Part shown: positions 37,911 through 42,795 of the stretch, one piece after another | Position numbering within the stretch: position 1 is the first letter of the stretch | Layout: every line of letters begins with the position of its first letter | DNA from: a virus | Strand: one strand, 5' to 3' | IMG/VR virus record: IMGVR_UViG_3300036768_001323 | Location: 1-42,795 of that record | Length of the DNA: 42,795 bases | Translations under genes and position numbers: made by a program | Notes under the pieces: model-generated | What the model saw: the letters and a program-made list of their open reading frames with translations, nothing else | The model's database searches: none | What the model was told of the DNA's origin: nothing

Positions 37911-38435
37911 TTAGATTCCGCCTGGGTAAGCCACGCCACCGTAAGGCAACAGCATACCGGCAGATGTAAGACCGGCAGAGTCAGCACCAGCGCCGTTTAC
38001 GCCCTGAACGGTTGGTTCAACGCCGTTAGTGCCGAAGTAGAATTCGCATGGGCAAGCCAGCTGACCAACGATGTGTTGCTGAAGTTGACGAGTAAACGCA
38101 GCTTGAGCATCAGTCCAGGCCGCTGGGGTTTCCATATAAACAGCCAGCCTTACGCTACCGTCAAGGAATACGCCCGAAGCGTGGCTCTGGGTTTTCATTG
38201 CAGCGGTGTTGCCTTTATCAGAAGCAGGGGTTGCAACGATAATTGCGCGAAGGTTGCCCGCAGCCCAAGTATGTGAGGTCAAATCCAAAACGCATGCGTC
38301 TTTGCCTACATGTGTACCGGCAGTAACGCGACCTTGCCAAACGATAGCATCAGCAAGTTTGAACGTATACCCGCCCAAACGCTTCAGCTGATCTGGCATT
38401 CCTTCAAAAATCTTTTGTACTCGTGGACTAGACAT
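37911..38435 (-). CDS. Hypothetical virion protein, 174 aa
   Basis: Not recognised. Beta-rich with a Gly/Ala-rich C-terminus (GVAYPGGI). ATG 38435 with TTGGAG. Part of the structural run, probably co-transcribed with the 38957 gene. Confidence 0.6.
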   Translation of the reverse strand: MSSPRVQKIFEGMPDQLKRLGGYTFKLADAIVWQGRVTAGTHVGKDACVLDLTSHTWAAGNLRAIIVATPASDKGNTAAMKTQSHASGVFLDGSVRLAVYMETPAAWTDAQAAFTRQLQQHIVGQLACPCEFYFGTNGVEPTVQGVNGAGADSAGLTSAGMLLPYGGVAYPGGI

Positions 38436-38477
38436 TATAAAATCTCCAATAAGATTAGGAATTTATCCCCAAAGCGT

Positions 38478-38957
38478 TTATTTAGCAGGCTTAAGATAAG
38501 CCAAGCATATCCGAAGCTTACCAGCAGTCAAAGCGGCAGCAGCGATAGTCAAAGTCAATTGTCCACCGGTTGCCAATTTGATTGGAGCAGACAGGTGTTG
38601 ATCAACGCCAATATAAGAGGCATCATCAAAAGCCGTGGCTGCCTTAAGTACTTCAGCACCAGCCGACAGAGCGACAGTAGCCGATCCGCCAGACGTCATA
38701 GCGGTTTGAGCGTCGGTCCAAAGTTGGGTAACGATTGCACCCTTTGGCAAGCTCAAGCCCAAGGTAAGAGCGCCTACAGCTCCACCCAACTTGCTGAAAT
38801 CATAAGTAGCTTCAACCACTTCTTGAGAAGAAAGAGCTTCCAGGGTGTCGCCAAGGAAAATCGTGGCTGCACCAGCTGGCTTGTCTTTATCTTGAAGGGC
38901 TGGCTGAGACTGAGAAAATAAGTTCAATAATTGCCTGGCTTTAGCGCTCAAGGACAT
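38478..38957 (-). CDS. Hypothetical virion protein, 159 aa
   Basis: Ala/Thr/Leu-rich with beta-strand character, suggesting a small decoration or head protein. ATG 38957 with GGAGAG is chosen over an in-frame reading to 39029 that crosses the late promoter motif at 38997-39006. Confidence 0.6.
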   Translation of the reverse strand: MSLSAKARQLLNLFSQSQPALQDKDKPAGAATIFLGDTLEALSSQEVVEATYDFSKLGGAVGALTLGLSLPKGAIVTQLWTDAQTAMTSGGSATVALSAGAEVLKAATAFDDASYIGVDQHLSAPIKLATGGQLTLTIAAAALTAGKLRICLAYLKPAK

Positions 38958-38996
38958 TTTCGTCTCTCCAAAGGTTACAGACGTCGTTAACATGGC

Positions 38997-39006
38997 TATT
39001 TTACCA
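38997..39006 (-). promoter_or_regulatory. Late-type promoter motif upstream of 38957 gene
   Basis: Minus-strand TGGTAAAATA followed by GCCATG, 40-49 nt before the start at 38957. Confidence 0.6.
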
Positions 39007-39095
39007 CAGAAAAGCCGAGTAGATGTCAACCAATTATAGCAAAATCAGATAAGGCCTGTCGATCCAAACAAAAACTTAGTGTTTTTAGCTGCTTA

Positions 39096-40790
39096 TCAAG
39101 CCTCGCAAGCAACGCATTCGGATGCCGATCGCGATGCCAAATCGGCGCGAAGAACACTCTCGGTGCGGCAATAATACAATCCCTTCAACCCAACCTTCCA
39201 TGCTTCCAGGTGGACTTCATGAACATACTTGGGATCGCTATTCGCACCAAAGAATAAATTGACAGACTGCCCCTGATCGATCCATTTTTGTCTCTGCCCT
39301 GCTTGACGGACAATAGCAAACTGATTGATCTCACGAGCCGTGAGGAATATATCCTTTTCTTCCTTAGACAACCCCTTAACGCCAAGAACCGATCCGGCAT
39401 CTTTGTTGATCTGAGACCAAACCTCTGGAGTGTCCATATTTTTTTCGACAAGGAAGCGCTCTAAGTGTGGGTTTTTAACGATAAAAGTGCCCTTTGCTGA
39501 GTTCTGTACGTATACATTTGCAGCGATCGGCTCTATTCCGGGGGACAAGCCACCAGATATAAGGGAGTTGGACACCGTGGGTGCCAAAGCGACACAGTGA
39601 GAATTACGCCTACCAAACCCCTTGCACCACTCAGGCTCACCATACTCCTCGGCTAATGCCTTTGTGGCTTTTTCTGTTTCAGAGTGAATTCTCTTAAAGA
39701 TCAGATTATTTAAGATGCTCGACTGAAGGCAATCAAAAGGAAGCCTCAACTCCTGCAACAGGGAGTGCCAACCAAGTGCACCAAGGCCAATAGCCCTGGA
39801 CTTCTGAGCAAATCTAACCGAAGACTCGAATCCGCGCATATTCTTGGCTTTTTGAATATACTCTTCCATAACTGCATCCAAAAACCACACAGCTAGTTGG
39901 ACTGCGTCGGTATCTTTCCACTCATCCCATCGAGCTAGGTTCATGGATGACAGACAGCACACAAAGGTGTGATCCGGATCTGTATAGAGGTAGATCTCAT
40001 TGCAGATATTCGATGTTTTGATTTTAAGATTGTGAACTCTATAGCATTCAGGTTTTTGCCTTTCGACATTATCAGAGAAGAAAAAGTATGGCTCACCTGT
40101 CTCAAAACGTGCTGCCAACAATTGGCCGTGCACCTTCCTGTTTCCCTGATGACCATTTACGATAGAGTTCATGAATTCATCATCGATGCAAACTCCATGA
40201 TGAAGATTCATACATCTCTTATTAATGTCGCCAGTCGGTTTCCTAATTTGCAGAAACTCTTGAATATCTGGGTGATTGACTGGAAGGTATACCGCAGCGG
40301 CACCCCTCCTAGTCGCTCCTTGACTGACAGAAGCGATTGTACTGTCATAGATTTTTGCCCAACTCACAACGCCATCAGATGTGCCGCCAGTGCCATTAAC
40401 AGCCGAACCTCTGCCACGAAGATCTCCAAGGTAGACGCCAACGCCAGCACCATACTTAGACAACATACCTAATTCATAATTTTTCATCAGGATGCTATCA
40501 AGACTATCACCTACATGTATGGAGTTGCACGAGACCGGAAGACCTCTCTCAGTACCCATATTCGAGGCAACAGGTGAAGCAAGGCATAGCCAGTTTTTCC
40601 AAATAATGTCAAAAAACTTAGGCTCGAGCTCAGGCTTGTTCAGTCTGTTGGCCGCAGCTCTCGATACCCTCTTATACATACTCTTTGGAGTTTCGCCCTT
40701 AAGAAGATAACCCTTTGAAAGTGTAGTGAAACCTACTTCGGTCATCCACTGTGGGGCTTCGCCGCTGGCTTTGAGTTTTTCTAAGCTCAT
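39096..40790 (-). CDS. nrdA: Ribonucleotide reductase class I, large (alpha) subunit
   Basis: Reduces ribonucleoside diphosphates to deoxy forms with NrdB. PVSCNSIHVGDSL (first redox Cys), NICNEIYLY (catalytic Asn/Cys/Glu set), CCLSSMNLA (second redox Cys) and the substrate-binding APTVSNSLISGGLSPGIEP loop are all present. The C-terminus ECVACEA keeps the swinging Cys pair. At 564 aa it is short and lacks an N-terminal ATP cone, so allosteric activity control by dATP is probably lost, as in many phage enzymes. ATG 40790 lies 7 nt after the NrdB stop codon. Confidence 0.97.
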   Translation of the reverse strand: MSLEKLKASGEAPQWMTEVGFTTLSKGYLLKGETPKSMYKRVSRAAANRLNKPELEPKFFDIIWKNWLCLASPVASNMGTERGLPVSCNSIHVGDSLDSILMKNYELGMLSKYGAGVGVYLGDLRGRGSAVNGTGGTSDGVVSWAKIYDSTIASVSQGATRRGAAAVYLPVNHPDIQEFLQIRKPTGDINKRCMNLHHGVCIDDEFMNSIVNGHQGNRKVHGQLLAARFETGEPYFFFSDNVERQKPECYRVHNLKIKTSNICNEIYLYTDPDHTFVCCLSSMNLARWDEWKDTDAVQLAVWFLDAVMEEYIQKAKNMRGFESSVRFAQKSRAIGLGALGWHSLLQELRLPFDCLQSSILNNLIFKRIHSETEKATKALAEEYGEPEWCKGFGRRNSHCVALAPTVSNSLISGGLSPGIEPIAANVYVQNSAKGTFIVKNPHLERFLVEKNMDTPEVWSQINKDAGSVLGVKGLSKEEKDIFLTAREINQFAIVRQAGQRQKWIDQGQSVNLFFGANSDPKYVHEVHLEAWKVGLKGLYYCRTESVLRADLASRSASECVACEA

Positions 40791-40795
40791 TTTGT

Positions 40796-41755
40796 TTAAT
40801 CCCAAATATTCTCGAAAGTTAAATTACCTTTGGAGTAATTTGTAGACCTGACACTAAAAAAGTCAGTATGCTGCGTCCCACTCGTCATGGGCTCGAACCA
40901 AGACGTTATCCTGGATACCGATTCCATGTCGATGTTTTTCCAGTTTTTCTTTAATGTGAGGTCCGTCAATTTGGTATTAGCTCTATATCGCATATACTGC
41001 TTCAGGTCGTGAGGATCTATACCTTCAATACCGCCACCAGAAAAAGCCTGATCGATGTAATCATCTTCAAGTTGAACCGTCAATCTGGCAGCCTCATAGA
41101 TATCCTTCTTGAGATCGTCAACCCAAATATCAGGATACTCTTTAATAAATTGACGGAAAAGCCAACACCCTGCCTCAGAGTGAAGGGATTCATCTCTCAC
41201 AGACCACTCTATGATCGTACCTATACCTTTGAATTTATTAAATCTTTTGAAATTAAGGAGGATCGCAAAAGACGAAAAAAGGCTGACTCCTTCATTGAAG
41301 GCAGAAAAAATGGCGAGTGAGCGGGCGATATCTTCTTTTGATTTACCCTTAGTCGCCATCAACCTGTCGATTTTTGCTTTGGTGCTTGGGTCTGTCATAA
41401 AGGCAGAGAAATCTTCAAGACCCAAGGTTTGATTAAGGAAGGCGTAGCTTACAGTATGAATAGTCTCAAACGAAGAGAAGGCCATGGCCATCATTTGGAT
41501 TTCTGGCTTCTTGAACCACTTCGTGACACACCCAGACCAGTACTCGCCAATAAATATCTCAGATTGCGCAAAACCTTTTAGGATGTGACCTATAACTTTG
41601 CGCTCTGAATCAGTCGCGTGAATTTTCCAGTCATTCACATCAGCATTCAGCTGAAGTTCAGTATGAAGCCAGTGTGACTGTTGCTGTTTCTCCCAGTATG
41701 TGTAAGCCTCTTCGTATTCAAAAGGCGCATAAGTGACTCGTGGCGTCAATAACAT
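40796..41755 (-). CDS. nrdB: Ribonucleotide reductase class I, small (beta) subunit
   Basis: A 319-residue radical-generating subunit. Metal and radical residues are visible: SEIFIGEYW (acidic ligand), SSFETIHTVSY (Glu97, His100 and radical Tyr104), then NEGVSLFSSFA and VRDESLHSEAG (Glu and Glu/His). The C-terminal peptide ends FENIWD, which binds NrdA. ATG 41755 with AAGGT. It is co-transcribed with nrdA. Confidence 0.96.
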   Translation of the reverse strand: MLLTPRVTYAPFEYEEAYTYWEKQQQSHWLHTELQLNADVNDWKIHATDSERKVIGHILKGFAQSEIFIGEYWSGCVTKWFKKPEIQMMAMAFSSFETIHTVSYAFLNQTLGLEDFSAFMTDPSTKAKIDRLMATKGKSKEDIARSLAIFSAFNEGVSLFSSFAILLNFKRFNKFKGIGTIIEWSVRDESLHSEAGCWLFRQFIKEYPDIWVDDLKKDIYEAARLTVQLEDDYIDQAFSGGGIEGIDPHDLKQYMRYRANTKLTDLTLKKNWKNIDMESVSRITSWFEPMTSGTQHTDFFSVRSTNYSKGNLTFENIWD

Positions 41756-41769
41756 TGTCTAACCTTCTT

Positions 41770-42072
41770 TTATTTAAACTTCCCCTTAGAACCACATTCA
41801 GAGCACTTATAGTACATCCTATCCATCACCTCGAACTCAACCACATCTCGACCGCCACAACTTGGACACTCTGCCTTTTTTTTTGATTCCATGGAATGGT
41901 TTTGTTTAGCGAACTTCTGACGCTCTTTTTCTTCTAAGAAAGACTCATAATCTGCAAAATCATTCTCAATCCTGGAGTTTTTCTTCTTAAGTTGAGCATT
42001 CTCTCTTTTCAGTTTAATGATTTGCTTTTTCAGGTCCTTGATGTATCTGCTCTCTTCAGCTGAGCTACTCAT
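41770..42072 (-). CDS. Coiled-coil plus zinc-ribbon protein, 100 aa
   Basis: The N-terminal two thirds form a heptad-type coiled coil (YIKDLKKQIIKLKRENAQLK), and the C-terminus is a four-Cys zinc ribbon (CPSCGGRDVVEFEV and CSECGSKGKFK). ATG 42072 with AGGAG is preferred; the longer frame to 42186 would add a hydrophobic stretch across the late-type motif at 42103 and lacks a ribosome site. The zinc ribbon suggests nucleic-acid or RNA-polymerase contact, so a transcription factor role near the RNR genes is possible. Confidence 0.65.
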   Translation of the reverse strand: MSSSAEESRYIKDLKKQIIKLKRENAQLKKKNSRIENDFADYESFLEEKERQKFAKQNHSMESKKKAECPSCGGRDVVEFEVMDRMYYKCSECGSKGKFK

Positions 42073-42102
42073 GGCTAAACTCCTGCAACTGAACAACAAG
42101 AG

Positions 42103-42112
42103 TATTTTATCA
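42103..42112 (-). promoter_or_regulatory. Late-type promoter motif upstream of zinc-ribbon gene
   Basis: Minus-strand TGATAAAATA, 31-40 nt before ATG 42072. Confidence 0.6.
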
Positions 42113-42214
42113 TTCCGATCACTTAGCCAAGTGGCGTAAGTTACTAAAAATAAAGACACAATTAGGCACATTGCGAAAAAACGCATGGCCTAACTTAGAA
42201 TTTAATGGGGTGAA

Positions 42215-42502
42215 TTAGTCTACCGTGGCACCCCACATCCGAAGAATATGTTTGCATTCTTCTTTAGTGGCGTAAAGTGGTAGATTCTTGGATTGAGCAT
42301 GCGACAAAATACCTGGGATCCAATGTTCCTTGAATCCTTTAGCAAAGCGACGCGCTGCATCCGAAAGGTGAATAAGTTCTTGGTCAGGAGATGGTTGATC
42401 TTCTGTTGGGGAATCTTCAAGGTCAACTACGGCTTCGCCGGATTCAGACGCCATGGTTTCCGTAACTGACTCGATTGTTTGTTTTTTCTTTTTGCGCGAC
42501 AT
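42215..42502 (-). CDS. Hypothetical protein, 95 aa
   Basis: Not recognised. An acidic middle (SGEAVVDLEDSPTEDQPSPD) and a C-terminal helical segment with Trp and Cys. Start uncertain: ATG 42502 has GGTGGA upstream, ATG 42514 has nothing obvious. It overlaps the 42427 ORF. Confidence 0.55.
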   Translation of the reverse strand: MSRKKKKQTIESVTETMASESGEAVVDLEDSPTEDQPSPDQELIHLSDAARRFAKGFKEHWIPGILSHAQSKNLPLYATKEECKHILRMWGATVD

Positions 42503-42711
42503 GATTTCCACCATCTCAAGGAGATTACATTGCTCGTCATATCTATTTTATTATACACAGAGTCATCAATCAGATCAAGGTCGTTATAGGAGATCGAAAA
42601 GACCTCCTTTGAGGTGGGTTCCTGCACAAGAACCGACTCAGCAAAAAACTCAATCACATCAACAACTTTACCACCCACTTTAACAATAATTTCCACGACT
42701 TCCTTTTTCAT
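42427..42711 (-). CDS. Hypothetical protein, 94 aa
   Basis: Not recognised. The N-terminal 60 residues have regular alternating strands (VVEIIVKVGGKVVDVIEFF), and the last 28 codons overlap the next gene and are Lys/Arg/Trp-rich. A possible CATTTTGTCA-type late motif lies at 42732-42741. The C-terminal part may be read-on; only the N-terminal half is convincing. Confidence 0.5.
   Translation of the reverse strand: MKKEVVEIIVKVGGKVVDVIEFFAESVLVQEPTSKEVFSISYNDLDLIDDSVYNKIDMTSNVISLRWWKSCRAKRKNKQSSQLRKPWRLNPAKP
42544..42553 (-). promoter_or_regulatory. Possible late-type motif
   Basis: Minus-strand TAATAAAATA, 42-51 nt before ATG 42502, but inside the overlapping gene at 42427. It is similar to the others except in the second base. 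Confidence 0.3.
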
Positions 42712-42731
42712 CCTTTTTCTATAAACTGGGT

Positions 42732-42741
42732 CATTTTGTCA
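42732..42741 (-). promoter_or_regulatory. Possible late-type motif
   Basis: Minus-strand TGACAAAATG, 21-30 nt before ATG 42711. One mismatch in the TAAAAT core. Confidence 0.3.
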
Positions 42742-42795
42742 CCCCTGATATCTCAACCGTCGAATTGGCGGGGTAAACCGGTACAACACACAAAT

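Overview
The window looks like part of a large tailed (myovirus-type) bacteriophage genome. It encodes a contractile tail sheath, three related tail-tube-like proteins, a tape-measure-like protein, a capsid protein and a block of smaller virion-type genes. It also carries nucleotide metabolism genes: both ribonucleotide reductase subunits, a deoxynucleoside monophosphate kinase, a MazG-like pyrophosphohydrolase and uracil-DNA glycosylase. Mobile genes are unusually dense. The host is probably Gram-negative, because the phage encodes a lipobox lipoprotein and an exported ClpP/SppA-like protease. I cannot name the host. No rRNA, tRNA or CRISPR array was found.

Layout. 1-9438 (mostly minus): tape measure, Ung, a run of small unknown genes including an HExxH protein, then the tail-tube-like trio. 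9537-15078 (plus): MazG-like gene, a small gene split by a TnpB element, a dNMP kinase with a 341-residue intein in its P-loop, a lipoprotein and small membrane genes. 15150-22123 (minus): a Vsr-like homing endonuclease, tail sheath, a cytosolic ClpP-like protease, a structured RNA locus and an exported ClpP-like protease. 22263-24572 (plus): a SET-domain protein, small genes and a KTSC-domain protein. 24573-26439: a scar built from endonuclease, KTSC and TnpB fragments, then a second homing endonuclease. 26557-28062 (minus): capsid. 28248-34315 (plus): a third homing endonuclease, Fis-like HTH protein, SNF2-type helicase, zinc-ribbon protein, HTH protein, DnaQ-like exonuclease and an orphan omega-RNA-like mobile element. 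34300-42711 (minus): head/virion genes, NrdA, NrdB and small genes.

Regulation can be read directly. Many minus-strand, mainly structural, genes have a TGRTAAAATA motif about 30-45 nt before the start codon and no clear -35 box, as in T4-type late promoters. Several plus-strand genes, and a few minus-strand ones, instead have TAAAGTTT-N11/12-GCCGATAA, which is the FliA/sigma-28 flagellar promoter consensus. The phage therefore appears to use a sigma-28-type holoenzyme, from the host or phage-encoded, for one gene class and a dedicated late factor for the virion class.

The most unusual parts are the sigma-28-like promoter set; a 108-nt structured RNA with its own such promoter (21140-21258); a family of IS608-like elements without a nuclease gene, with TTAC/TCAA ends, one carrying an apparent guide-RNA scaffold whose removal restores a gene in frame; the mosaic scar at 24630-24871; and a phage SET-domain protein near two ClpP-like proteases.
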